Positions 34,565 through 43,495 of a stretch of DNA of 64,000 nucleotides are shown here, one piece after another. This DNA comes from JAUWKC01 sp035529895 (lineage in GTDB: Bacteria; Planctomycetota; Phycisphaerae; Sedimentisphaerales; Anaerobacaceae). The first letter of the stretch is position 1, and each line of letters begins with the position of its first letter. The stretch is from NCBI GenBank assembly GCA_035529895.1, contig DATKVV010000005.1, positions 62,001-126,000 on the forward strand. Reading direction: 5' to 3'. A program made the translations under genes and the position numbers. Below the pieces are notes generated by a model. It ran no database searches. It had not been told where the DNA came from and saw only the letters and a list, made by a program, of their open reading frames with translations.

Positions 34565-35674
34565 TTACATTATCACCAGCTTGGCTTGAAGCGCACCTGC
34601 CTTTTTCAGGGCGTTGAATATGGCAATAAGGTCCCTCGGCGTTGCTCCTATGGCATTCAGGGTTTTGGCTAAATCCGCGACGGTTACCGCCCGAGACACG
34701 GGAATCAGATACCCTTGCTTCTCTTCGACTCCTACAAGCGTTTCCGGAACTTTTTCCGTCGTGCCTGCATCAGAGAAAGGTGCGGTCGGCTGAGAAACGA
34801 TTTCCATCTCCTTGATTTTTACAACAAGGCTGCCCTGGGAAATTGCCACCGCGGATATACCGACGTTTTCTCCCACAACAATCGTGCCGGTCCGTTCGTT
34901 GATAACCACCACCGCCGGGGCGTCAACTTTAACTTCGAGCTTCGTGATATCATGAATAAACCCGGATATACCGGTCTGCCTGACTTCATCAGGGACTTCA
35001 ACTTTGACAGTGCCCCCGTCAATCACTGCCGCGCTGTTCGGATATATCCGGTTAACAGCCTTGCTGATTTCCTCTGCCGTTGAGAAATCGTTATTCCTGA
35101 GATTGAGTGTTACAAACCTGTTGCCTGCGATGTACTCGACAAACGTTGCTATTTCCTCTTTTTCCACTATCGCTCCGCCGGGAATTCGCCCGACCGTCTG
35201 GTGGTTCTTTGTAATGGAAGCCTTGTCACCCGAAGCCGTCCAGCCGCCAATCGAAACCCCTTCCGCTTTGGTCACCGCGTACACCTGGCCATCCAGGCCT
35301 TCCAGCGGCGTCGGCAAAAGAATGCCTCCCTGAAGGCTCTTGGCGTCTCCTATTGAAGATACATCAACATCGATAAGCGAGCCTTCGTGGTCAAACGGCC
35401 CCAACTCCGTCGTAACCATGACTACAGCAACGTTGCCCCCGGTCAAATCAGACGGTGAAAGAACCAGTCCTGAGCGTCTCAGTATATTCGTCAGCATTTG
35501 GCGCGACGGCAGTGTACTATCGCCGGTGCCGGCCAGTCCTATCACTAATCCGAGACCGCTCAGAGGGTTGCTGCGAACCCCCTGGATATCAACGATATCC
35601 TTTATTCGCTCACATTGGCCGAGTTCAACCACACTTGCCAGTATTAGAAACAGAAGTATCAAGCGAGATTTCAT
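34565..35674 (-). CDS. flgI: Flagellar P-ring protein FlgI
   Basis: FlgI forms the periplasmic ring around the rod. After a signal peptide (LILLFLILASVVELGQC) come the family motifs IKDIVDIQGVRSNPLSGLGL, VIGLAGTGDS, and RTGTIVVGENVGISAVAISQ. The C-terminal NAIGATPRDLIAIFNALKKA is diagnostic. The length, 369, is normal. The ATG at 35674 opens the signal peptide. It lies between flgH and the rod-binding gene. Confidence 0.96.
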   Translation of the reverse strand: MKSRLILLFLILASVVELGQCERIKDIVDIQGVRSNPLSGLGLVIGLAGTGDSTLPSRQMLTNILRRSGLVLSPSDLTGGNVAVVMVTTELGPFDHEGSLIDVDVSSIGDAKSLQGGILLPTPLEGLDGQVYAVTKAEGVSIGGWTASGDKASITKNHQTVGRIPGGAIVEKEEIATFVEYIAGNRFVTLNLRNNDFSTAEEISKAVNRIYPNSAAVIDGGTVKVEVPDEVRQTGISGFIHDITKLEVKVDAPAVVVINERTGTIVVGENVGISAVAISQGSLVVKIKEMEIVSQPTAPFSDAGTTEKVPETLVGVEEKQGYLIPVSRAVTVADLAKTLNAIGATPRDLIAIFNALKKAGALQAKLVIM

Positions 35675-35721
35675 GAATATGCGCTTTCAAAAAACAACCA
35701 CGACACTCCTCTTGCAGAACT

Positions 35722-36336
35722 TTAGAAAGGCCAAATAATATCAAATATGGTGCCCAGCCAGCCCGGCCGGGTGTAACGTGCCGCCACACCCGCATTTCTG
35801 GTTACAATGTGAAAATCCGCAACCCGCTTGCTTTCAACCGTATTGTCAAACGCTATATCGCTCGGCCTGACTATGCCGCTTGCCTCAATCGTCTGGATAT
35901 CACCGGCGATATTGCGGTCGCGCGTTCCCATAACCACCAGATTGCGATTCGGCAGTATATCCACGACCACGACGGTTATGGAATCAACAAAGCTTCGCTC
36001 GTCTTTGTAATCAGCCTTGCTTTTCAGCTCGTTTGTTGATTCGGCACTTATGCCAAACTCACCAAGGTCGGCGAAACCGCCGACTTTACCATCAAAAACA
36101 GTCGACTTATCGGTTTCCTTTTTGAGGTCTCTCTTTGCCTTATTGTCGACCTTGCTGTCTTCGCTGATCCTGATGGTCAGAATGTCACCTATGTTCCGCG
36201 CGACATCGTCAGTATATAAATCCCTCATATTCTTGTCCTTCTTTGCCCAGATTGAACCTGCCTGTGAGCAGGCGGCCGAACAAAGGACAATAACCATAAG
36301 GACAAACCCCAGGACAAGTCTGTTGTTGGTATTCAT
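35722..36336 (-). CDS. flgH: Flagellar L-ring protein FlgH
   Basis: FlgH forms the outer-membrane ring. Motifs are SIWAKKDKNMRDLYTDDVAR, IGDILTIRISEDSKVDNKAK, PNRNLVVMGTRDRNI and ASGIVRPSDIAFDNTVESKR. The signal sequence ends near CSAAC; the cysteine may be lipidated, though the lipobox is imperfect. The frame opens at 36372, but the ATG at 36336 follows a strong AAGGAAGAG and begins the signal peptide (204 residues). It proves a diderm envelope. Confidence 0.95.
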   Translation of the reverse strand: MNTNNRLVLGFVLMVIVLCSAACSQAGSIWAKKDKNMRDLYTDDVARNIGDILTIRISEDSKVDNKAKRDLKKETDKSTVFDGKVGGFADLGEFGISAESTNELKSKADYKDERSFVDSITVVVVDILPNRNLVVMGTRDRNIAGDIQTIEASGIVRPSDIAFDNTVESKRVADFHIVTRNAGVAARYTRPGWLGTIFDIIWPF

Positions 36337-36373
36337 TGCTCTTCCTTTCAGAAAACTCCAATCTAATCGCACA

Positions 36374-37372
36374 CTACAAGACCGGTTCTACTGTCCCGTC
36401 TTCGTTGACCCTGGCCAAAATTATGCGCTTCGAGTCAATGTTTCGCACTTTTATATAATCACCTGCACAGCCGTCTTGAACGGCTTTTCCAACGGCCGTT
36501 ACCAGAAACCCCGGCATGTCAATTCGGATAACAACAGTTTCATTCCGCTTAAGCACAATCTGAGGCTTCGAACGAGCCGTCATATTCGGACAAATAACCG
36601 TACCAGCGGCTATTGGGCGCTTAGCGACAAGACCGTAGGGAGGCCTCCAGCCTGCCGGCTCCGGACGGTCCGACAGCGTCTCTTCCACCTTGACATTATC
36701 GGCACTGACAGCGGCACCTGCGGCAATATCAACGAGTGCTACAGCTCTGTGGCAACCGTATTTCAAAGGGAAAGTTATGTCACGAGTCTCTATTTGTTTA
36801 CCGCCGGAAAGCATGGCAATCTGAACTGTAGGCCGGTTCTTTTCGTCGCCTTCGACCAAACGTGGAGACAGTTCTATATCCTCACTCCCACCAGGTACGA
36901 CTATTTCCGCCGGTATTCTCGTCGGGTCCAACTGGTAAACGTAGCCGCCACGCAGGCTCTTCTTGAGAAACGACTTGGCCAGATCAACAAGTTGGTTGCC
37001 TTTGATAATCTGCTGGCGCTGCGTTACCGTTAATCTTTCCGCACCGCTCAGTACAACGCTTGAAGAGGGTATTCCACTACAAGCCAACCTGGTCAAAACT
37101 GTTGCTCTGTCAACAACAACTTTCTGGCCGGGCGTCGAAATCCTTCCCAAAGAAACCTCGTTTGCCTTGGTTACAAAAGGCTCCTGACCCCGGACTATCC
37201 CGACCTGACCCAGGCTGAAGGAATCGCCCTCGATTGTAGCTTCTCGCGGGAGGTGGATCCGGAGCTTGGAATCCCCAGCGGGATCGACGTTGTTGTCTGC
37301 CGAAGCCCCACTAAACCGCGCTGAGGCCAGGACGGAAATAATTACGACAACACTCATTGTTTTACTGCTCAT
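36374..37372 (-). CDS. flgA: P-ring assembly chaperone FlgA
   Basis: FlgA is a periplasmic chaperone for FlgI. A signal peptide (MSVVVIISVLASARFSGASA) is followed by the SAF domain, seen at RAVALVDIAAGAAVSADNVK and VAKRPIAAGTVICPNM, then ETVVIRIDMPGFLVTAVGKA and VRNIDSKRIILARV. The 332 residues are longer than enteric FlgA (219), with an extra N-terminal region. A TTG at 37384 is possible, but the ATG at 37372 has GAAGG five bases upstream. Confidence 0.92.
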   Translation of the reverse strand: MSSKTMSVVVIISVLASARFSGASADNNVDPAGDSKLRIHLPREATIEGDSFSLGQVGIVRGQEPFVTKANEVSLGRISTPGQKVVVDRATVLTRLACSGIPSSSVVLSGAERLTVTQRQQIIKGNQLVDLAKSFLKKSLRGGYVYQLDPTRIPAEIVVPGGSEDIELSPRLVEGDEKNRPTVQIAMLSGGKQIETRDITFPLKYGCHRAVALVDIAAGAAVSADNVKVEETLSDRPEPAGWRPPYGLVAKRPIAAGTVICPNMTARSKPQIVLKRNETVVIRIDMPGFLVTAVGKAVQDGCAGDYIKVRNIDSKRIILARVNEDGTVEPVL

Positions 37373-37416
37373 AACAGCCTTCAAGTTCTCTTGTCAGGTA
37401 TACATAGGCTCACGAA

Positions 37417-38199
37417 CTAAGCTATCTGGTTCGCCGTTCGAAGCATATCGTCTCCCGCCTTAATTGCGCGCGAGTTTGTCTCGTACGCTCGCTGGGCGGT
37501 TATAAGATTCACCAGCTCGGTTATCATTTGGACATTGGATTTCTCCAGAAAACTGGTCTGGATACTACCGAAACCATTTTCGCCCGGGGTGCCGGTCGTA
37601 GGCGGGCCGCTGGCCTCGGTCTCCGCCAGAAGATTATCGCCCTCACTCGACAGCCCAGACGGATTCGGAAAACGGACCAACTGCAGGGTACCGACAACCG
37701 ACACAGACCCGGCAGGATCGGTAACATTGACACCCCCGTCCTTTCCGATATCAACCGAGGCCGCATCTGTCGGAATACTGATAGAAGGCTCCAGGTAGTA
37801 CCCGGTGGTAGTAACCAACTGCCCATTGCCATTTATTTGCAGCGAGCCGTCGCGCGTATACCTTATGGTGCCGTCCGGCATGCTTATCTGCAGAAAACCG
37901 TCTCCTGTAATAGCTATATCGAGAGGCCGGCCGGTATTCTGAAGCTCACCCCAAGTAAAAACCTTTATTGTCGACGCAGCGCGGACTCCACTACCTATCT
38001 CCAGACCGCTGGGAGACGTTATGCCTGAAGCCACCTCTGTTCCGGGTTCCTGCATGTTAACATAAATTAAATCCTGAAAATTGATTTGACTTCGCTTGAA
38101 CCCCGTAGTGTTAAGGTTGGCAAGATTATTGGCAATCACATCCACCATCATTTGTTGCGCGGCCATACCTGTCGCTGCGGTGGAAAATGCTCTTAACAT
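37417..38199 (-). CDS. flgG: Distal rod protein FlgG
   Basis: The 260-residue length and motifs are canonical: FSTAATGMAAQQMMVDVIAN, ANLNTTGFKRSQINFQDLIY, DIAITGDGFLQI, YTRDGSLQINGNGQLVTTTG, and the C-terminal NVQMITELVNLITAQRAYET. FlgG forms the distal rod through the P and L rings. The ATG at 38199 follows AGGAG. It lies after the flgF-like gene. Confidence 0.96.
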   Translation of the reverse strand: MLRAFSTAATGMAAQQMMVDVIANNLANLNTTGFKRSQINFQDLIYVNMQEPGTEVASGITSPSGLEIGSGVRAASTIKVFTWGELQNTGRPLDIAITGDGFLQISMPDGTIRYTRDGSLQINGNGQLVTTTGYYLEPSISIPTDAASVDIGKDGGVNVTDPAGSVSVVGTLQLVRFPNPSGLSSEGDNLLAETEASGPPTTGTPGENGFGSIQTSFLEKSNVQMITELVNLITAQRAYETNSRAIKAGDDMLRTANQIA

Positions 38200-38284
38200 A
38201 ATATTTGTCTCCTATCTTAACCGTTCACAAACGCAAAAGTGTTTATTGGCGACTTCCGAATCCTTATTTGTATACACACGTTTT

Positions 38285-39019
38285 CTAACCCATGGCCACA
38301 CCCATAATTGAACTGGAAGCCTCCTTTTGTGCCGAGAGAAGCTTCATATTCGCTTCGTAGAGCCGGGACACCATTACCATATCCACCAACTCGTCGACTA
38401 TTTTGACATTGGAGCTTTCCTGATAGCCCTGCTTTATAACTATATGTTCGGCTGCGGCCGGCACTACATCCTGGTCCGGCATCCGGAAACAGCTCGCACC
38501 AACCGCCAGAAGTTTGTTTTCATTCTCCTTGAAATCGACAAGCCTGAGTTTTCCTAAGGCTGTGCCGCGGGAGCTGACGCTTCCATCGCCTGACACAGTC
38601 AGTTCTGAAATTCCCACGTCCTGTGGTACCGTTATTGGCCCCGCTTCACAGGCCACAATTCTCCCGTCGGAGGTCACGATTTGGCCGTTGCGGTTTGTCT
38701 GGAACATCCCGTTGCGAGTGTAAAGCGGGCCTTCGGGTGCCTCTACTACGAAGAAACCTTTACCGTGCAGCGCCAGATCCAAAGGCCGGCCCGTTTCAAC
38801 AATCCCGCCCTGGGAAAAATCGAACGCCGAATTCAGCTCAATGGTGCCGGGAGAATACGTGTCAGCAAATGCCCCCTGCGCCTCAAGAGCCCTTGAAAAG
38901 GCATTGGCCACGCGCTTGTATCCGACCGTGCTCGCGTTAGCCAGATTGTGCGTGATGACATAGAATTCCTGCATCAACGCATCTATACTCGAACTAACCT
39001 GGGTTATAGTGTCCGCCAC
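38285..39019 (-). CDS. flgF: Proximal rod protein FlgF
   Basis: This second rod protein has THNLANASTVGYKRVANAFS, DLALHGKGFFVVEAPEGPLY, YTRNGMFQTNRNGQIVTSDG, and the C-terminal NVKIVDELVDMVMVSRLYEA. It is shorter and more divergent than FlgG, and its place before flgG supports FlgF. The frame opens at 39055, but a GTG at 39019 follows GGAG at ideal spacing and lies one base after the stop of the upstream gene. That gives 244 residues. Confidence 0.9.
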   Translation of the reverse strand: MADTITQVSSSIDALMQEFYVITHNLANASTVGYKRVANAFSRALEAQGAFADTYSPGTIELNSAFDFSQGGIVETGRPLDLALHGKGFFVVEAPEGPLYTRNGMFQTNRNGQIVTSDGRIVACEAGPITVPQDVGISELTVSGDGSVSSRGTALGKLRLVDFKENENKLLAVGASCFRMPDQDVVPAAAEHIVIKQGYQESSNVKIVDELVDMVMVSRLYEANMKLLSAQKEASSSIMGVAMG

Positions 39020-39020
39020 T

Positions 39021-40343
39021 CTAAACTCCTCGCATGGGTACAGGCTCGGCAGCACTTTCTTCCGCGCTTAAAGAACCCCGAGCAAACTCGGTTTTGACGC
39101 GGGCCCTCAGTGAAGCCAAATTCGTCGCACGAATCAGTTTAGCAACGTCTGCATCGCTCAGCCCCGTCAATTCTACTGCTATTGACAGACCGTTTTGCGC
39201 GGCTCTGGTGTGCCTGACCTCACCAATATCTTCTACTATTTTCGGCCTTGCCGGCCTGCCCTTCCTGCGGGCCGGGACCGAATCCAGCCCATTTTCTTCA
39301 TCCAATCTCAGCACGACCAACACCCTGTCACCTGCTTCTATTTTCAGCGGCGCCTCAAGCCGCAGACCTGGGCCGGCCAGTTCGGTAACAACCCCCGGCA
39401 CAAATTCCGGCGGTCCCCAGGAATTCCGGCAAGTATCCGACAGAACCAGCCCTCTCTTCAGACTCCCCTTCTTGCCGTTGCCGCCCTCCGATAGCGGTCT
39501 TGTGAACGGAAAGCGAGCAACGAAGGCCGGCTGACTTACCGGAACGCGCAGGAAGCGTCTTCGATTTATAAACCGCACATCGTCACTGTGGTTCAAAACC
39601 AATATGTCGCCTTCACAACCCAGCACGGCAGTATCGAATTCCCAAATCGAAGGGCCAAAATAATATCGTACACGCCAAAACTCGCCGAAGGTTATCTTTA
39701 CCTGTACTGTGGACCTAACAGTCAGTTCCATATCATTGTTTTCCACAACCGTAGCGTCAATATCACCGGAACTACCTGTTATTCGGCGCGTTATATAAAC
39801 TTTCTTGCCCACAGGAATTTGTCTGCTGCTCACTTTTCTCGATTTCGCAGCCGAATGACGCTGCTTTCGAAATCCGAGCTTTTCACGCAGAAAGGACAGC
39901 TCGCTTCTTAGTTGTTTCCTGTCTTCATCCTTCTTGTGCTGTGCCACGCTTTCTCCTATCATCCTGGTGGACCCGTGGTCAAAGGCCTCTTCCATTGTGA
40001 AAATGGCATCACTCCTTCTCAGACCGGCCTTACTTGCCACCCCGAGTAAGATCTGGCATTCGCGTGTGCTCAGGCCCCTTCTTTCGGCATTATCAACAAA
40101 TTGCCGTTCGGCAGCCCTCCGTTCCTCTATGATTCGAAACAAGCTAACCACGACAAGCAGCGCAGTTAATATGACTATGGCAGCTACTGCCGTCAGGAAG
40201 AACCAGCGTTCGCCCATAAAATTAGAGTCAAACCGGCCTGCCGCTCGCCAGCGCTCCGCCGGCGTCAGCGCCAGCAAAGAGTTGGAAACCAGAAAGTAAA
40301 TAGTAAAGCCCATAATTAAACCAACGCCAAGATGAGTCTCCAA
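39021..40343 (-). CDS. Membrane-anchored PilZ/YcgR-like protein
   Basis: Two membrane segments (about residues 11-28 and 46-68) precede a cytoplasmic region. A coiled part (70-165) and a YcgR-like beta domain (170-265) lead to the PilZ signature RRRFLRVPVSQPAFV near 275, which holds the RxxxR c-di-GMP-binding motif. The second PilZ motif is degenerate (ELAGPGLRL where DxSxxG is usual). YcgR-type proteins brake the flagellum when c-di-GMP rises. Placement between flgE and flgF supports a motility role. The start may be TTG 40343 or ATG 40313. Confidence 0.72.
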   Translation of the reverse strand: METHLGVGLIMGFTIYFLVSNSLLALTPAERWRAAGRFDSNFMGERWFFLTAVAAIVILTALLVVVSLFRIIEERRAAERQFVDNAERRGLSTRECQILLGVASKAGLRRSDAIFTMEEAFDHGSTRMIGESVAQHKKDEDRKQLRSELSFLREKLGFRKQRHSAAKSRKVSSRQIPVGKKVYITRRITGSSGDIDATVVENNDMELTVRSTVQVKITFGEFWRVRYYFGPSIWEFDTAVLGCEGDILVLNHSDDVRFINRRRFLRVPVSQPAFVARFPFTRPLSEGGNGKKGSLKRGLVLSDTCRNSWGPPEFVPGVVTELAGPGLRLEAPLKIEAGDRVLVVLRLDEENGLDSVPARRKGRPARPKIVEDIGEVRHTRAAQNGLSIAVELTGLSDADVAKLIRATNLASLRARVKTEFARGSLSAEESAAEPVPMRGV

Positions 40344-40481
40344 AACCTCTTGCTATCGGGACCCCGCTCGTGGGAGACTCTCCGTAAGTGCTTTAGCTGC
40401 CTGCCTCTTACCTCTTGGTCCATTCCCACTTTGATACCAACTCAGCCGTAAATCTTCCGCTCTATGGTTTATGTTTTCCTA

Positions 40482-42503
40482 CTACCTGATAAGGTTGCTC
40501 AATTCGCGAAGTACGTCATTTGCCACTCTGATGGTCCTTGCATTTGCCTGAAAGCCGTTCTGCGCCAGAATCATGTTGACAAACTCGCTGGCTACATCCG
40601 CGTTGGATTTCTCCAGTGCTCCGCCGTGAATAGCCCCCGCTCCGCCGTTCAAAGCCTGGGTCGCGACCGCTTCGCCGGAGTTGGCTGAAGAAATGAAATA
40701 CCCGTTGCCAATGCTTTCCAACCCTGTAGCATTCTGGAACAACGCTATTTTCAGCGTGGCGATGTCTTTCTTGACCCCGTTGGAAAAGGCGCCAATAAGT
40801 ATGCCTTCGTTATTCACGGAAACCGTTGTGAGTCTTCCCGATTCGTAGCCGTCCTGGTCTCTAACTACCGCTGTCGATGTCCCTGCAAACTGTGTCAGGC
40901 CGTCGCACTCACCTTGGGTGCCCAGAGAAACCGAGATGGTTTGCGGATTGGCGGTATCATGGGCAAAGGTAATAACAAATTGTGCAGTATCGGCCCCGCT
41001 CAAACCCATGTAAGAGCCGTCCGCGGCATCAAAGGATATGCCATCAATGCGCCTGTTGTCCATCGTTATTTCGCTAATATTCCCGCTAATTGAGGTCAGC
41101 ACCAGATTCCACTCGTTGGGAGTATCGGTACGCACAAAGGCGCCGGAGAGCGTATGCTTGCCGCCCTGAGAGTCATACAAGGTAATGTTTACAGGTTTTA
41201 CCTCCTCGCCGCCGAGGCTTGCGATTTCAAAATAGCCGGGCATCGTCAAGGTGCTGGTGGCATCAGAATATGACATAGTAATATCCGACCGGCTATAACC
41301 GCTTGCCGTGTCTGTTATCCGTATTTTTCCGTTCAGCAGAGACGCCGTCGCATCACCACCCAGAACGCCTTGAACCGCACGCCCTTCCGTGGCTTCAGCA
41401 ACGGAAGCTGTCCCATCGTCTAATGTGCTGTCGCTGACAATCATCTCTTCAATATCCGTTCCCGCCAGGTTGCCCTGAAAAGTCACCGTGATAGCAGTGC
41501 CGGGAAGGGGGCCATCGGTACAACTCACATCACCGACTTGCACGCCAGGCAGGTTTTCCAAGGCAAGCTGAACCTGAGCTGCGGTTGCGTTCCAAGCGAT
41601 ATCCGCAGTTTTTTCGCCGTTAAGCTCGAGGTTGAATTTTCCGGTGGTGGGAACGCCTCCCGAAATAGAGATGGTCTGCACTTCATTAACCGCAGGAGTA
41701 CCCTCATTAGTGTTCAACCAGGTCAGTACACCACCCAATGTGGTGGCTGCAGTAACAGGCATCGTCAGGTTAACGGGCGGGCTCGCACTCGATAACGCCG
41801 TACCGTCCGGTTTGTAGCCGGAGAAGCTGATAACACCAGAACTCAGCGTTCCGTTGAATTGGTCAAGGCCTGTCAGTAACGTACTGGCACTCGCTGCGGA
41901 ACCGTTGACGGTGTAAGCCATGTTGGAGACAATTAATTGTGTTTGCGGCGAAGCCAGGCTTCCATCTGCGCTGAGATTACCCGAGACGGTGATCGCCGAT
42001 GTCGCTCTCGCCGGCAGTGCTGTGTCAAAGGGAACGTTAATATTGCTGTCGCCGGCCGTCTGAAAACCATCGCTTTCACCCGTTGCACCAATGCGCTGAA
42101 CTCGAAAACCTGTAGACGGGTCAACCAGTTGCGAGGCGGCATCGACGCCAAATGCCCCGGCGCGCGTATATAAATCCTGCTGTCCGTCACTTGCCACGAA
42201 ATAACCCTCGCCTTCTATTGCCAGGTCCAGCGGCTGACCCGTATTGACAATATTACCCTGTGACATGTTACGGCTGATGCCGGCGACGCCGACACCGCTG
42301 CCCATCTGTTGAGGATTAATGCCGCCAATGGTACTTGACGGAGCGGATGCCTTCTTAATCGTCTCACTCAGAAGCTCAGAAAAAGTGATGTTGCTGGCCT
42401 TAAACGCCGTAGTACTCATATTCGCAAGATTGTTACCGGCTATATCGAGCATTTTCTGATGTGCCTGCAGGCCTGTAACTGCCGCTGATAATGCAAAACT
42501 CAT
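40482..42503 (-). CDS. flgE: Flagellar hook protein FlgE
   Basis: The hallmarks are ALSAAVTGLQAHQKMLDIAG, ANMSTTAFKASNITFSELLS, DLAIEGEGYFVASDGQQDLY, and the C-terminal NADVASEFVNMILAQNGFQA. FlgE builds the flexible hook. At 673 residues it is much longer than the enteric protein (402). The insert at about residues 271-368 (GKFNLELNGEKTADIAWNAT, then QVQLALENLPGV) shares its pattern with an insert in FliD. The ATG at 42503 follows GGAGAGACG. Confidence 0.95.
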   Translation of the reverse strand: MSFALSAAVTGLQAHQKMLDIAGNNLANMSTTAFKASNITFSELLSETIKKASAPSSTIGGINPQQMGSGVGVAGISRNMSQGNIVNTGQPLDLAIEGEGYFVASDGQQDLYTRAGAFGVDAASQLVDPSTGFRVQRIGATGESDGFQTAGDSNINVPFDTALPARATSAITVSGNLSADGSLASPQTQLIVSNMAYTVNGSAASASTLLTGLDQFNGTLSSGVISFSGYKPDGTALSSASPPVNLTMPVTAATTLGGVLTWLNTNEGTPAVNEVQTISISGGVPTTGKFNLELNGEKTADIAWNATAAQVQLALENLPGVQVGDVSCTDGPLPGTAITVTFQGNLAGTDIEEMIVSDSTLDDGTASVAEATEGRAVQGVLGGDATASLLNGKIRITDTASGYSRSDITMSYSDATSTLTMPGYFEIASLGGEEVKPVNITLYDSQGGKHTLSGAFVRTDTPNEWNLVLTSISGNISEITMDNRRIDGISFDAADGSYMGLSGADTAQFVITFAHDTANPQTISVSLGTQGECDGLTQFAGTSTAVVRDQDGYESGRLTTVSVNNEGILIGAFSNGVKKDIATLKIALFQNATGLESIGNGYFISSANSGEAVATQALNGGAGAIHGGALEKSNADVASEFVNMILAQNGFQANARTIRVANDVLRELSNLIR

Positions 42504-42547
42504 CTTCGTCTCTCCTTAATATTTCAGAACCTCAACCCGACCGACTC

Positions 42548-42931
42548 TTAGTTCTTGACCGATATTACGCCCTCTAAACCCAGAGTATGGTTTCCTACTA
42601 CCAAAAAGATTTCACCATCCACATTATTGAACACCGTCTCAACTCTGCCGCTTTGGATTTCGTTGGTGCCCATCTCCGTCGCCGCCACGAACGTAACGTC
42701 CTTGCCTATCAACGAGCTGGCATACGTGCGTTCGACGGTGGTCAGTACCTTCGCGAAGCTTGAATTCATGTTCTCCAGCTGCTGCAGTTGTGAGAACTGC
42801 GCCATTTGTGAAGCCATTTCCTTGTTGTCCAGCGGTTCCAGCGGATTCTGGTTTTGCAGTTCCGTCACAAGAAGTTTCATAAAATCCATCTGGATGTCAC
42901 TTGCTTTCGCTGTTGCCGATAATAGGTCCAT
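42548..42931 (-). CDS. flgD: Hook-cap assembly protein FlgD (short form)
   Basis: FlgD caps the growing hook. The N-terminal signature FMKLLVTELQNQNPLEPLDN and EMASQMAQFSQLQQLENMN are diagnostic. At 127 residues it is about half the enteric length (231): after the N-terminal helix region it keeps only one small beta domain (SLIGKDVTFVAATE to the end) and lacks the FnIII-like insertion. The ATG at 42931 has AAGGT upstream. It is the first gene of the 37 kb minus-strand run, downstream of a sigma-54 promoter. Confidence 0.92.
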   Translation of the reverse strand: MDLLSATAKASDIQMDFMKLLVTELQNQNPLEPLDNKEMASQMAQFSQLQQLENMNSSFAKVLTTVERTYASSLIGKDVTFVAATEMGTNEIQSGRVETVFNNVDGEIFLVVGNHTLGLEGVISVKN

Positions 42932-43035
42932 AAGTTTCTACCTTGTTAAAAAAGCCTATCAAAGTTTTCCTCTCGCGTCCCCGCAAGGCCGACGGGAACC
43001 CGATACCACACTACCGCGAACGGCGAAGGGGAACG

Positions 43036-43051
43036 TGCAATTGCCGTGCCA
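43036..43051 (-). promoter_or_regulatory. Sigma-54 promoter for the flgD operon
   Basis: On the minus strand TGGCAC (43051-43046) and TTGC (43040-43037) flank five bases (GGCAA), a perfect match to the -24/-12 consensus TGGCAC-N5-TTGC. It is about 105 bases upstream of the flgD ATG and points into it. Two sigma-54 activators are encoded nearby on the other strand. Confidence 0.88.
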
Positions 43052-43079
43052 CATTGGCGCGCCCACGTGTTTTTGAATT

Positions 43080-43108
43080 CATAACCTCTTATAAGAGAAA
43101 AGGTTATG
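43080..43108. repeat. Inverted repeat upstream of the flgD promoter
   Basis: CATAACCT (43080-43087) and AGGTTATG (43101-43108) are perfect eight-base inverted arms around 13 bases that include the palindrome CTTATAAG. It lies 29 bases upstream of the -24 element. The position suits a regulator or DNA-bending site, but no such role is shown. It lies in the 565-base gap between flgD and the divergent activator gene, which holds no other gene. Confidence 0.5.
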
Positions 43109-43263
43109 GAGTTTAAAAATTAGACAAGTGCCAAGTTCGGCCCTGTTGGAGAATTTTCTACTAAGGATGAATCTGCCCGGTATCCCGGAAGATTTCGCCG
43201 GTTTGTGTTTATGGCGGTGCCGACATCCCGCTTTTGCCGCGGTCTGCCCGGTGACACTTTAAC

Positions 43264-43398
43264 GTCCCATAAGAAACAACAGCGACTCGCCGACGGTTTT
43301 GATTTTTTGTATTGGTAGAATGTCCCATAACACAGCAGCTTTATCTTAGTCCATTTGTGCGAGCAACAAATTCGGGATATTATTGGGCCGTCCCATAA
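43264..43398 (+). repeat. Three direct repeats of GTCCCATAA
   Basis: The nine-base word GTCCCATAA occurs at 43264, 43322 and 43390, spaced 58 and 68 bases apart. The outer two are 126 bases apart, close to twelve helical turns. They are 210-350 bases upstream of the flgD sigma-54 promoter and 100-230 bases upstream of the activator gene. Enhancer sites for sigma-54 activators commonly lie at such distances. A fourth copy is inside the activator gene at 43687. Confidence 0.55.
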
Positions 43399-43495
43399 AA
43401 AATTAAAGTCAACAAGCTTCATCCGCCGATTTAGTGGGCATCTTGAATGACAGTAAAGTTGGGGGGAAACCCTTGTATAGAGTCTTAGGGCAGGA

